Both the position numbers and the translations under genes were made by a program. From Clostridia bacterium (lineage in GTDB: Bacteria; Bacillota; Clostridia; Lachnospirales; Cellulosilyticaceae): 64,000 nucleotides of DNA. How positions within the stretch are numbered: position 1 is the first letter of the stretch; every line of letters begins with the position of its first letter. The notes below the pieces were generated by a model. That model made no database searches, was not told the origin of the DNA, and worked only from the letters and a program-made list of their open reading frames with translations. The stretch covers positions 1 to 64,000 of the forward strand of contig JARBUI010000013.1 in assembly GCA_029239755.1 (NCBI GenBank). Reading direction: 5' to 3'. Below are positions 45,855 to 54,223 of the stretch, in pieces.

Positions 45855-46408
45855 GCTTAAAGCCTCCTGCTAATCAGTGTTAATCTAGACCCTTTGAGTA
45901 TAGCATAAACCCATTAAAAGGAAAACAAATAATAAAGAAGAGAAGGCTGCTCTTTGTAAGCTGTGCAGGAGGTTTAGGGCTATAGCAGGTAAGGATAGGT
46001 ATAAAATATTTAATTGATTAAAAACAACAATTTAATGATTGGGAAGTTGTATGTTTCATACAAATAGCCCCATAGGAGGAAAGCTGTCAGATAAGGTTTT
46101 GAGGCATCATTTAGAGAATAAAACAAAGGAAGAGTATAAATATGCAGTAGGATAAATCAATAAAACACAAATATATCGAACAAAGTGCGGTATTGACTCA
46201 GGGTTGTATCTCTGTTTTTTTTATAATGTTTAAAAAGTTGTGTGATTCATTTGTCGGTTGACAACAATAGGGGACTTTGTTAAATTTACAATAAATCAAA
46301 AGCAAATGAATATCAAAATAAGTGATTAATGTACAAAGTATTTTTGCAATTAGAGAAAATTTTAGCTAGGGAGCTGAACTAAAGTAACCTATCGAAGGAG
46401 GGGTTGGA
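45855..46408 (+). promoter_or_regulatory. Regulatory region before the NTF2-like/ABC operon
   Basis: This 554-base gap holds several signals. A perfect palindrome TTGTATG-ttt-CATACAA lies at 46047-46063. TTGTCGGTTGACAA (46251-46264) is an inverted repeat containing a TTGACA -35-like box. A 34-codon frame (46051-46155, MFHTNSPIGGKLSD onward) is open but has no clear ribosome site. GGAGGGGTT lies before 46409. One palindrome may be the PucR site. Confidence 0.45.
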
Positions 46409-46954
46409 ATGAACCAAGTTAACATACACACTCAGGTAAGTTCTAGAAAGGCATTAGATGATTTCGTGACGAAGTGCAAATTAGAATTCCCAGAAGAAGT
46501 AGCGCAGTTATTTGAAAATTATACCAGAGTTATCTGGCAGCATAAGTGTCCAGGAAAGATTCACAAGTTCTATTGTGATGAAACCGTATGTTATGGAGAA
46601 GGCGGCCGTAAGACGATTGGGACTGATGAGATTGTCGCGGGGACACTAGGCTTCATGAGATCATTTCCAGAACGTATTTGTGACTTTGTTGACATTTTTG
46701 CTGAAGGGAATGAAGAAGAAGGGTACAGCTTTGGGCAAGCGACTAGATTTAATGCAGTCAATACAGGATACAGCAAGTTTGGACCTCCAACTGGCAAGAG
46801 CCTGCAAAGAGACGGTGAATACTGTCATTCTATTTGTGAATGCAGAGTAAAAAAAGTTGAGGGCAGATGGCGTATTATTGAAGAATGGGTTATTGAGAGT
46901 GCTGAGGCTATTAATGAGACCCTGCAGTTTGACCCTAGAGAAAACTTAAAGTGA
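46409..46954 (+). CDS. NTF2-like (SnoaL-type) protein 1
   Basis: A 181-residue protein with a cone-shaped NTF2/SnoaL fold by pattern. WQHKCPGKIHKFY, YGEGGRKTIG, DIFAEGNEEEGY and the C-terminal GRWRIIEEWVI are the main strips. It shares about half its residues with the next protein. NTF2-like families include isomerases, cyclases and hydrolases; catalytic residues cannot be assigned. It is the first gene of a nine-gene direction-matched unit. Confidence 0.7.
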   Translation: MNQVNIHTQVSSRKALDDFVTKCKLEFPEEVAQLFENYTRVIWQHKCPGKIHKFYCDETVCYGEGGRKTIGTDEIVAGTLGFMRSFPERICDFVDIFAEGNEEEGYSFGQATRFNAVNTGYSKFGPPTGKSLQRDGEYCHSICECRVKKVEGRWRIIEEWVIESAEAINETLQFDPRENLK

Positions 46955-46969
46955 CAGGAGATGATAAAC

Positions 46970-47605
46970 GTGAATATTTCAATGCATATTTCTGACCTTA
47001 TTGAGAAGAGAAATGAAACAGGTTATGGAAATGAATCCATTAAGGAAGAAGTTGAGGCAAGAAAACAGATGGAAGCCTTTATTAGGGATTGCAGGCTGGA
47101 GCTTCCGGAGGAAGTGGCGGAACTTTTTGAATCCTATACGAGAGTTATTTGGCAGTATCAGTGCCCGGGGATGATACATAAGTTTTATTCTGATGAAACC
47201 ATCTGTCATGGTGAAGGGGGTAAAAAGTGCATTGGTTCCGAAGCTGTCCTTGCAGGTACCATTGCTCATCTGCGTGCATTCCCTGACAGGCGCGTTCACT
47301 TTGTTGATATTTTTGTTGAAGGAAATGAAGAAGATGGTTATCACTTCGGTCAGGCAACTCGCTTTATTGCTTCCAATACTGGCTGGAGCCGTTATGGGGA
47401 ACCTACAGGCAAGTCTCTGTCACGGGATGGGGAATGGTGTCATTCCATTTGCGAATGTCATCTAAAGAAAGTTAAAGGCAGATGGCGCGTTGTAGAGGAA
47501 TGGGTTGTAGACAGTCAGGAAGCGATTATAGAAACAATGACAAAAGATAAGGAAGAGATAGTTGAAGCTGCTGCTGATTGCAGCCAGAATGCAGCAGAAA
47601 AATAG
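46970..47605 (+). CDS. NTF2-like (SnoaL-type) protein 2
   Basis: A 211-residue paralogue of the preceding protein, with an extra ~30-residue N-terminal part and a longer acidic tail. Shared blocks are PEEVAELFESYTRVIWQ, KFYSDETICHGEGG and GRWRVVEEWV. I prefer the GTG at 46970, nine bases after AGGAG; an ATG at 46961 would leave no spacing. It overlaps the reading region of the third copy's upstream frame but not its likely start. Confidence 0.7.
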   Translation: MNISMHISDLIEKRNETGYGNESIKEEVEARKQMEAFIRDCRLELPEEVAELFESYTRVIWQYQCPGMIHKFYSDETICHGEGGKKCIGSEAVLAGTIAHLRAFPDRRVHFVDIFVEGNEEDGYHFGQATRFIASNTGWSRYGEPTGKSLSRDGEWCHSICECHLKKVKGRWRVVEEWVVDSQEAIIETMTKDKEEIVEAAADCSQNAAEK

Positions 47606-47622
47606 GGAGAGAGGCGAGAATA

Positions 47623-48129
47623 ATGATTTCAGATTTATATATGGATACAATTGATGAGTTAATGGAAGCAGTTGATAACTGCAAATTTGAGGATAAAGAA
47701 GAAGTCAGAAGCTTTGTGTGTAATCTAACCAAATTGGTTTATGATTATAAAATGATGGGCAAACTCTATGATTTTTATCTTGAAGACGTAGAGTACCATA
47801 AACAAAACCGCAGACGTATTCATGGTGTTGTAGACCTTGTTCATAACGTTTTGGATATGTGCGCTGAATTCCCGGACCTTAAAACAGATATCGAAAATGT
47901 TATTGTTTATAAAGTAGACGATACATTTTACAAGGTCTTTAGACGTCTAAGATACAAAGGGACAAATTCAGGATACAGTAAATATGGTCCTCCAACAGGA
48001 AAAAGCTTGGGAGACAATTGTTTAAATCTAAGTCTCATGCATCTAAAAAAAGTAGACGGTCAGTGGAAGTTTGTATTTGAAGTTAACTGCGACAGTGAAG
48101 GCTGGATTAAAGAAGTACAGACACAATAA
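47623..48129 (+). CDS. NTF2-like (SnoaL-type) protein 3
   Basis: A 168-residue, more divergent paralogue. It keeps NSGYSKYGPPTGKSLG, almost identical to NTGYSKFGPPTGKSLQ of protein 1, and the C-terminal KKVDGQWKFVFEV. The CHSICEC block is replaced by LNLSLMHL. The three may form a hetero-oligomer. The start at 47623 follows GGGAGAGAGGCG. Confidence 0.68.
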   Translation: MISDLYMDTIDELMEAVDNCKFEDKEEVRSFVCNLTKLVYDYKMMGKLYDFYLEDVEYHKQNRRRIHGVVDLVHNVLDMCAEFPDLKTDIENVIVYKVDDTFYKVFRRLRYKGTNSGYSKYGPPTGKSLGDNCLNLSLMHLKKVDGQWKFVFEVNCDSEGWIKEVQTQ

Positions 48130-48202
48130 ACACATCATGGGGTATTAATCCAGAACTTAAGCATGTGGGGGAACAAAATAAAAAAATGGGAGAGGTAAAA
48201 AA

Positions 48203-49567
48203 ATGAAAAAGAGAATAGTAAATACTGTAGGAATCACCGTATTATGTGTATCACTGCTTATGGGTTGTCAGCCCAAAGCTGCTGAGGATGCTCAAACAGC
48301 AGCAGTACCAAAAGAAGCTGTGGCAGAAGCTGCAGAACCAGCGAAAGATGCGGAGCCTGCAACTGTTGACATTCTGCAGTTTAAAGTAGAAATTGCAGAA
48401 GAACTAGAAAATGCTGCAAAACTGTATATGGAATCTCATAAAAATGTTACGATCAATATTGAGTCTTCAAGCTCTTATCAATCAGATCTTCGTGCCAAAA
48501 TGTCAGGAACAGATCAACCAGAAATATTCTGTATTGATGGACCCGAACATATCCTTAACTGGGGTGATCAGTTAGAGAACTTATCTGATCAGCCATGGGT
48601 TAAAGAGGTAAATGATGGTCTGCTAGGCGCGGTGACAAATGATAAAGGTATTTGGGGGCTGCCAATGACCATCGAAGGTTATGGATTTATCTATAATAAA
48701 GCCATCTTTGAAGCAGCAGGGATTGATTTAGAAGCTGCAAAAACTTATGAGGAAGTTGATAAAGCTTTTGCGGAATTAAAGAAGAAAATTGACAGCGGAG
48801 AGCTCGCAGAGGAGTTTCCTGTGCTTGAAGCTGTTACTGAGTTCCCAGCAGGAGAAAAATGGGTAGGTGGATTACATACTGCAAACTTAGTGCTTTCATG
48901 TGAGTTTGGAAGTGCAATGGAAGCCTTTGAGGCACCAGGCATCGAATTTAAATATGCAAAGGCATTTAAAGATCTTATTGACTTGCAGGCTAAATATTCT
49001 CCAAGTGCAGATAGCTTAGACAAACTAAATACTGTTGATTATGGTCAGCAAGTTGGCGGCGGGCTTTTGATCGAAAGAGTTGCTGTTATTCAACAAGGTA
49101 ACTGGATAACTGCAGAAGTTATGGCTATGGACCCTGCATTCCTTGATAAACTTGGTATGATAGGCATGCCAGTTACAGGGGCTGCAGAAGGCAAATTACC
49201 AGTTGGTGTACCAACAAACTGGGCGGTTAATGCAAAGTCTTCAGATGCTGACAAAGCAGCAGCAAAAGATTTCTTAAATTGGCTTTATACTTCAGAAGAA
49301 GGTAAAGATATTGTTGTTAATAAGTTATCCTTTATTCCAGTCATGAAAGGTTATGATAATCTAACTGTTTCTGACCCTCTTGGCAAAGCGATTCAAAAAT
49401 ATTCTGCTGAAGGGAATACCATTGGATGGATTACATCAGCTTTTCCAGCAGGATGGAGTGACGGCGTAATGGGAACCAGCATACAACAATACCTGGCAGG
49501 GAAAGCATCTTGGGATGATATTATAGCAGATGCAAAAGTACAGTGGTCTGATTTGAAAAAGAAATAG
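48203..49567 (+). CDS. ABC sugar transporter substrate-binding lipoprotein
   Basis: A 454-residue lipoprotein. The lipobox LLMGC ends the signal peptide at about residue 23. An Ala/Glu-rich linker and a MalE-type type 1 extracellular solute-binding fold follow. Downstream permeases and a GH13 glucosidase suggest an oligosaccharide, probably an alpha-glucoside, as cargo. No ATPase gene is in the cluster, so a shared MsmK-type ATPase elsewhere must supply energy. Confidence 0.9.
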   Translation: MKKRIVNTVGITVLCVSLLMGCQPKAAEDAQTAAVPKEAVAEAAEPAKDAEPATVDILQFKVEIAEELENAAKLYMESHKNVTINIESSSSYQSDLRAKMSGTDQPEIFCIDGPEHILNWGDQLENLSDQPWVKEVNDGLLGAVTNDKGIWGLPMTIEGYGFIYNKAIFEAAGIDLEAAKTYEEVDKAFAELKKKIDSGELAEEFPVLEAVTEFPAGEKWVGGLHTANLVLSCEFGSAMEAFEAPGIEFKYAKAFKDLIDLQAKYSPSADSLDKLNTVDYGQQVGGGLLIERVAVIQQGNWITAEVMAMDPAFLDKLGMIGMPVTGAAEGKLPVGVPTNWAVNAKSSDADKAAAKDFLNWLYTSEEGKDIVVNKLSFIPVMKGYDNLTVSDPLGKAIQKYSAEGNTIGWITSAFPAGWSDGVMGTSIQQYLAGKASWDDIIADAKVQWSDLKKK

Positions 49568-49583
49568 TAATCGTGACATAGGT

Positions 49584-49624
49584 AACTCTTTTAGGCTAGG
49601 GTAAAACCCCTAGCCTATGAGTTA
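49584..49624 (+). terminator. Intercistronic hairpin between binding protein and permease genes
   Basis: AACTC and TAGGCTAGGG pair with CCCCTAGCCTATGAGTT, without a clear T-run. Such hairpins often protect the binding-protein mRNA or partly stop transcription, giving more binding protein than permease. Confidence 0.6.
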
Positions 49625-49666
49625 TTCAAGATACAGTATTATCTATTACATAAAAGGAGACAGGGA

Positions 49667-50533
49667 ATGAAAAAGTCAAAGCTTACTTTTTGGTTATTTG
49701 TTTTACCGCTTTTAATACCGTTCCTTATGGTTGTCATATGGCCCGCTGTCAATGGGATCTACTATTCATTAACCGATTGGAACGGGATTGGAAAAGATGC
49801 CAACTTTATAGGGCTTAGTAATTATGTCAAGATTTTGACAAGTGATGCTGGCTTTTTTTCAGCTTTTAGGTTTACTGCCATTTTCTCAGCAGTTTGTATT
49901 GTCATCATTAACTTGATGGGATTCTGTCTGGCTTTACTAGTTACTCAAAAGCTTAAAGGGGTAACATTTATGCGTGGAGCTTTTTTCGTTCCTAACCTCA
50001 TAGGCGGTGTGCTTTTGGGCTTTATCTGGCAGTTCATTTTCATTCAAGGGTTTGAAGCAATAGGCAAGCTCACGGGTATAAGTGGTTTCTCAGGATGGCT
50101 TTCGGATACAAAAACAGCGTCTATTGGACTTGTGATTGTAGTAGTATGGCAGCTTTCGGGCTATATGATGCTTATATACGTGGCTCAGCTGCAAAGTATT
50201 CCTCAGTCACTTACAGAGGCAGCACAAATTGATGGGGCATCTGCTTTAAGAAGGCTTATGAGTATCACTTTGCCGCTGATGCGGCCTGCATTTACAATTG
50301 GTATTTTTCTAACTTTATCCCATACATTCAAGCTGTATGATCAGAACTTAACGCTGACAGACGGGGACCCTTATGGCAGTACAGAAATGCTAGCACTTAA
50401 TATTTATAATACTGCATTTGATTTTGATAGGTTTGGAGAAGCTCAGGCGAAAGCTGTTATATTCTTAATCATTGTAGTTATCATCAGTTCCATTCAGCTA
50501 TACTTTGGCAAGAAGAAGGAGGTAGAAATGTGA
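49667..50533 (+). CDS. ABC sugar transporter permease (MalF/UgpA type)
   Basis: A 288-residue protein with six membrane segments. The EAA loop appears as EAAQIDGASALRRLMSITLPLM, the ATPase contact site of importers. It starts after AAAAGGAGA. Its stop overlaps the start of the second permease, so the two subunits are made together. Confidence 0.92.
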   Translation: MKKSKLTFWLFVLPLLIPFLMVVIWPAVNGIYYSLTDWNGIGKDANFIGLSNYVKILTSDAGFFSAFRFTAIFSAVCIVIINLMGFCLALLVTQKLKGVTFMRGAFFVPNLIGGVLLGFIWQFIFIQGFEAIGKLTGISGFSGWLSDTKTASIGLVIVVVWQLSGYMMLIYVAQLQSIPQSLTEAAQIDGASALRRLMSITLPLMRPAFTIGIFLTLSHTFKLYDQNLTLTDGDPYGSTEMLALNIYNTAFDFDRFGEAQAKAVIFLIIVVIISSIQLYFGKKKEVEM

Positions 50534-51354
50534 TGAATAAGTCAAAAATAGTTCATATACTTCTCTTTGTTTTAGGGTGTGCGCTTTCACTATTTTACCT
50601 TTCGCCAATGTTCATACTTGTTAATAACTCGTTTAAGAGTTTAAAAGAAATATACTTAAATGTTTTGGCACTGCCGTCTAAGATGGGTTTTGTCAATTAT
50701 ACAACTGCCTTAGAAAAGCTTAATTATACTGAATCATTTATGAATTCCCTTGCTATTACGGTTGCTGCGGTTATTTTATTAATTGTGATAAGTTCTATGG
50801 CGGCATGGGTTATGGTTCGCTATAAAACTAAGACGAGCACAATGTTATTTATGTTTTTTACAAGTGCGCTTCTTATTCCATTTCAGTGCGTGATGCTGCC
50901 TCTTGTTAGATTCATGGATAAACTAAGTTTCATGAATAGACCAGGGCTTGTATTTATGTACATTGGATTCGGGGGAAGTATGTCCTTGCTGCTATTTCAT
51001 GGCTTTATTAAAAATATACCAGAGGAACTGGATGAAGCGGCTTCTATTGACGGTGCCCGTCCTTTCCAAATCTACTCTATGATTATATTACCGTTATTAA
51101 AGCCTATTGCAGTTACTGTAGCTATCTTAAATACAATGTGGATATGGAATGACTTCCTGCTGCCTTCACTTATGATCAACAAACCAGGCTGGCAGACGCT
51201 TCCGCTTAAAACTTATCTGTTCTTCGGGCAATTCTCAAAACGTTGGGATTTGGCAACGGCAGGGCTCATTATGGTTATACTGCCAGTTATCATCTTTTAC
51301 CTAATCTGTCAAAAACACATTGTAAAGAGCATCACAGATGGTGCGATTAAATAA
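50530..51354 (+). CDS. ABC sugar transporter permease (MalG/UgpE type)
   Basis: A 274-residue protein with six membrane segments and EAA motif DEAASIDGARPFQIYSMIILPLL. AGGAGG precedes two adjacent starts, GTG (50530) and ATG (50533); either is possible. It pairs with the preceding permease. Confidence 0.92.
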   Translation: MMNKSKIVHILLFVLGCALSLFYLSPMFILVNNSFKSLKEIYLNVLALPSKMGFVNYTTALEKLNYTESFMNSLAITVAAVILLIVISSMAAWVMVRYKTKTSTMLFMFFTSALLIPFQCVMLPLVRFMDKLSFMNRPGLVFMYIGFGGSMSLLLFHGFIKNIPEELDEAASIDGARPFQIYSMIILPLLKPIAVTVAILNTMWIWNDFLLPSLMINKPGWQTLPLKTYLFFGQFSKRWDLATAGLIMVILPVIIFYLICQKHIVKSITDGAIK

Positions 51355-51374
51355 ACTTGAAAAGAGGCGTTATG

Positions 51375-53069
51375 ATGAACTATAAGATGTGGTGGAAAGA
51401 GAGTGTTGTCTATCAGATTTATCCTAGAAGCTTTAAGGATAGTAATGGGGATGGCATTGGAGACTTAAGAGGTATTATTCAAAAAATAGATTATCTCAAA
51501 GAATTAGGTATTGATGTGATATGGCTGTCACCTATTTATAAGTCACCAAATGATGATAACGGCTATGACATCAGTGATTATCAGGATATCATGGAAGAGT
51601 TTGGCTCAATGGCTGACTTTGATGCCTTGCTTCATGAAGCCCATGCAAAAGGGATTAAGATCCTGCTTGATTTGGTTGTTAATCATACATCGGATGAACA
51701 TGTCTGGTTTGCCGAAAGCAGAAAATCTGTAGATAATCCATACAGAGACTATTATATCTGGAAAAGCGGGGAAGACGGGAAGGCACCGAATAACTGGGGA
51801 TCATCCTTTGGCGGACCTGCTTGGGAGTATGATGCAGAAACGGGCATGTATTACTTGCATCTGTATTCAGTTAAACAGCCTGATTTAAACTGGGATAATC
51901 CTAAGGTTAGACATGGTGTTTACGACATGATGAGATGGTGGCTTGATAAAGGAATAGATGGTTTTAGGATGGATGTCATTAATTTAATTTCTAAAGACGA
52001 ACATTTTCCGGATGCAGCAAAGGGCGGTCATGAATACGGGGACTTTTACCCTATTGTTGCCAATGGCCCCAAAATACATAATTATTTAAAGGAAATGAAC
52101 AAGGAAGTTTTATCAAAATATGATATTATGACTGTAGGAGAAATGCCTATGGTAACTGTTGAGCATGCCAGAAAGTATACCTCAGAGGCAGAAAATGAGC
52201 TGAATATGGTTTTTCACTTTGAACATATGGGGGTAGACACTGGGGAACATGGCAGATGGTGCGATAGAAAGATGTATTTGCCTGATTTGAAGGCCGTTAT
52301 GACAAAGTGGCAGACTGGGCTTTATAATGAAGGCTGGAATAGTCTGTACTGGAATAATCATGACCAGCCAAGAGTTGTCTCTCGTTTCGGCAATGATACA
52401 GCTTACCGTGAGGTCAGCGCCAAAATGCTTGGGACCTGCCTGCACTTTATGCAGGGAACGCCATACATCTACCAAGGCGAAGAACTTGGGATGACTAATA
52501 TAAAGTTTGAAAAGTTAACAGATTATAAGGATATTGATACCCTTAACAGTTACCATCAGTTTGTGGAAGTCGAAGGAATGCCTCATGATGAAATGATGCG
52601 TTATATTTATAAGAAAAGCCGTGACAATGCACGTACACCGATGCAGTGGGATGACAGTGAACATGCTGGATTTACAACAGGAGAGCCATGGATAGCAGTT
52701 AATCCGAACCATAAAACCATTAATGCAAGTAAGCAGATGGAAGACCCTGATTCTGTATTCAATTACTATAAAAGACTAATTGAGCTAAGAAAAAAATATC
52801 CGGTTATAGTCTATGGACAGTATGAACTCCTAGATCCAGACAATGTAGATTTATATGTTTATAAACGAACTTATAAAGAAGAGACGCTTATCATTATCTG
52901 TAGTTTCAAAGAACAAGAAGTACCTTATGCTTTAGATGGATACGATCTAGAAGACGCGGAGATTCTTATATCTAACTATCCAGTTGAAGATGATAACGCC
53001 AATATTGTTTTAAAACCATATGAAGCCAGGGTTTATTATAAACACGATCAAGGACATATTAACAAATAG
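51375..53069 (+). CDS. malL: GH13 alpha-glucosidase (oligo-1,6-glucosidase-like)
   Basis: A 564-residue cytoplasmic glycosidase with a TIM barrel. The N-terminus (WWKESVVYQIYPRSF) and the catalytic nucleophile in GFRMDVINL (about D200) mark family 13. The acid Glu is in TVGEMP, and NNHDQPR holds the third Asp. No signal peptide is present. It hydrolyses alpha-1,6 or alpha-1,4 ends of short sugars. Trehalose-6-phosphate hydrolase is an alternative, but the non-PTS ABC importer argues for neutral oligosaccharides. I place the start at the second of two ATGs after AGAGGCG. Confidence 0.85.
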   Translation: MNYKMWWKESVVYQIYPRSFKDSNGDGIGDLRGIIQKIDYLKELGIDVIWLSPIYKSPNDDNGYDISDYQDIMEEFGSMADFDALLHEAHAKGIKILLDLVVNHTSDEHVWFAESRKSVDNPYRDYYIWKSGEDGKAPNNWGSSFGGPAWEYDAETGMYYLHLYSVKQPDLNWDNPKVRHGVYDMMRWWLDKGIDGFRMDVINLISKDEHFPDAAKGGHEYGDFYPIVANGPKIHNYLKEMNKEVLSKYDIMTVGEMPMVTVEHARKYTSEAENELNMVFHFEHMGVDTGEHGRWCDRKMYLPDLKAVMTKWQTGLYNEGWNSLYWNNHDQPRVVSRFGNDTAYREVSAKMLGTCLHFMQGTPYIYQGEELGMTNIKFEKLTDYKDIDTLNSYHQFVEVEGMPHDEMMRYIYKKSRDNARTPMQWDDSEHAGFTTGEPWIAVNPNHKTINASKQMEDPDSVFNYYKRLIELRKKYPVIVYGQYELLDPDNVDLYVYKRTYKEETLIIICSFKEQEVPYALDGYDLEDAEILISNYPVEDDNANIVLKPYEARVYYKHDQGHINK

Positions 53070-53081
53070 GAGGGACTAAAG

Positions 53082-53903
53082 ATGCCTGTAAAAGTTGCCT
53101 GTATCCAAACAGCTCCGCTGCTATGCAATAAAGAGGTTAATGTCCAGAAAATGTGTGATTGGATTGATAAGACGATGTCTAAATATCCAGGCACTCAGCT
53201 GATAGTTTTCCCGGAACTTGCCACAACGGGGTATGAATGCGGCGAAAATTTTAAGGAGCTGGCAGAAGATATCCAGGATCCTGAAAGCTATTCGATCAAG
53301 ATTTTAAGGTCTTATGCCTATAAATATCATGTGCATATTGTTTATGGTTTTCCAGAAAGGGATTCCATAAAGAATGACATCATTTACAATTCTCAAATAC
53401 TTATTGATGATGAGGGACAGATTGCAGGAACCTATCAAAAAGTACATTTATTTGATTCGGAAAAGAAATGGTTTACACCAGGAGAGACTTATAAGGTGTT
53501 TGATACTTGTATAGGAAAGCTGGGACTCTTTATCTGCTATGATGCTTCTTTTCCGGAAGCCGCCAGGATACTGGCGCTTAAAGGAGCAGATATTTTAATT
53601 AACAGCACGAACTGGGAACACCCTACCTTCATTGATATGGAGCTTGTTATGCAGGCCAGAGCTTTTGAAAATACTACCTTTCTTATCTGCTGTAACAGGA
53701 TCGGAAGGGATAAAGATTTATCCTTCTTTGGACATAGTCGAATACTTGACCCACTGGGAGGTGTGCTTACTAAGCAAGATGATGAAACAGAGGATGTTCT
53801 CGCAGCAGATCTTGATTTTGAGAGGATGTCTTATGTCCGAGGCCACTACTATACGATGCTTAGTGAAAGAAGACCAGATACATATGGGCTGCTTATACAG
53901 TAA
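53082..53903 (+). CDS. Carbon-nitrogen hydrolase (nitrilase superfamily)
   Basis: A 273-residue amidase of the nitrilase superfamily. The triad is Glu45 (FPELA), Lys120 (YQKVHLFD) and Cys152 (ICYDASFPE). Members hydrolyse amides or nitriles such as beta-ureidopropionate, omega-amides or N-carbamoyl compounds. It starts 12 bases after the glucosidase, after AGGAGGG. Its link to sugar uptake and NTF2-like proteins is unexplained. Confidence 0.88.
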   Translation: MPVKVACIQTAPLLCNKEVNVQKMCDWIDKTMSKYPGTQLIVFPELATTGYECGENFKELAEDIQDPESYSIKILRSYAYKYHVHIVYGFPERDSIKNDIIYNSQILIDDEGQIAGTYQKVHLFDSEKKWFTPGETYKVFDTCIGKLGLFICYDASFPEAARILALKGADILINSTNWEHPTFIDMELVMQARAFENTTFLICCNRIGRDKDLSFFGHSRILDPLGGVLTKQDDETEDVLAADLDFERMSYVRGHYYTMLSERRPDTYGLLIQ

Positions 53904-53982
53904 TAGCCTCTCACCCTTACAAAATAACCGTTCTAATCTTTAAGTAGTCCGAGGGGCTATTCATAACTCAAATATAAAATAT

Positions 53983-54017
53983 AAAGAAAGTCTTAGTGCA
54001 GCACTAAGACTTTCTTT
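53983..54017 (+). terminator. Terminator-like hairpin after the nitrilase gene
   Basis: Seventeen-base perfect arms (AAAGAAAGTCTTAGTGC and complement) with one base between. The stem resembles that at 33283-33313. The rest of the 53904-54223 gap shows no gene. Confidence 0.75.
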
Positions 54018-54223
54018 AAGTTCGTTATAATATAAAATAGTAAATAGGCAACTTGCTAGATAAAAAAGCATATTCATTTTAAAGGCTATTTGTTATAATA
54101 CTCATAAGACTAAGTTTTCCTTAAAGTGACAATTTTTTTATTATTAGAATATTTGAGCAGAGGTTATGAATTTATTACTTAAAACTATACATTATTAACG
54201 ACTTAGACTAAGAGGGTATGTGA

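Noticed and set aside
46051..46155. 34-codon frame upstream of the NTF2-like operon
   Set aside because: It is open, but only a weak GGGAAG precedes the ATG, and it begins inside a palindrome that is better read as an operator.
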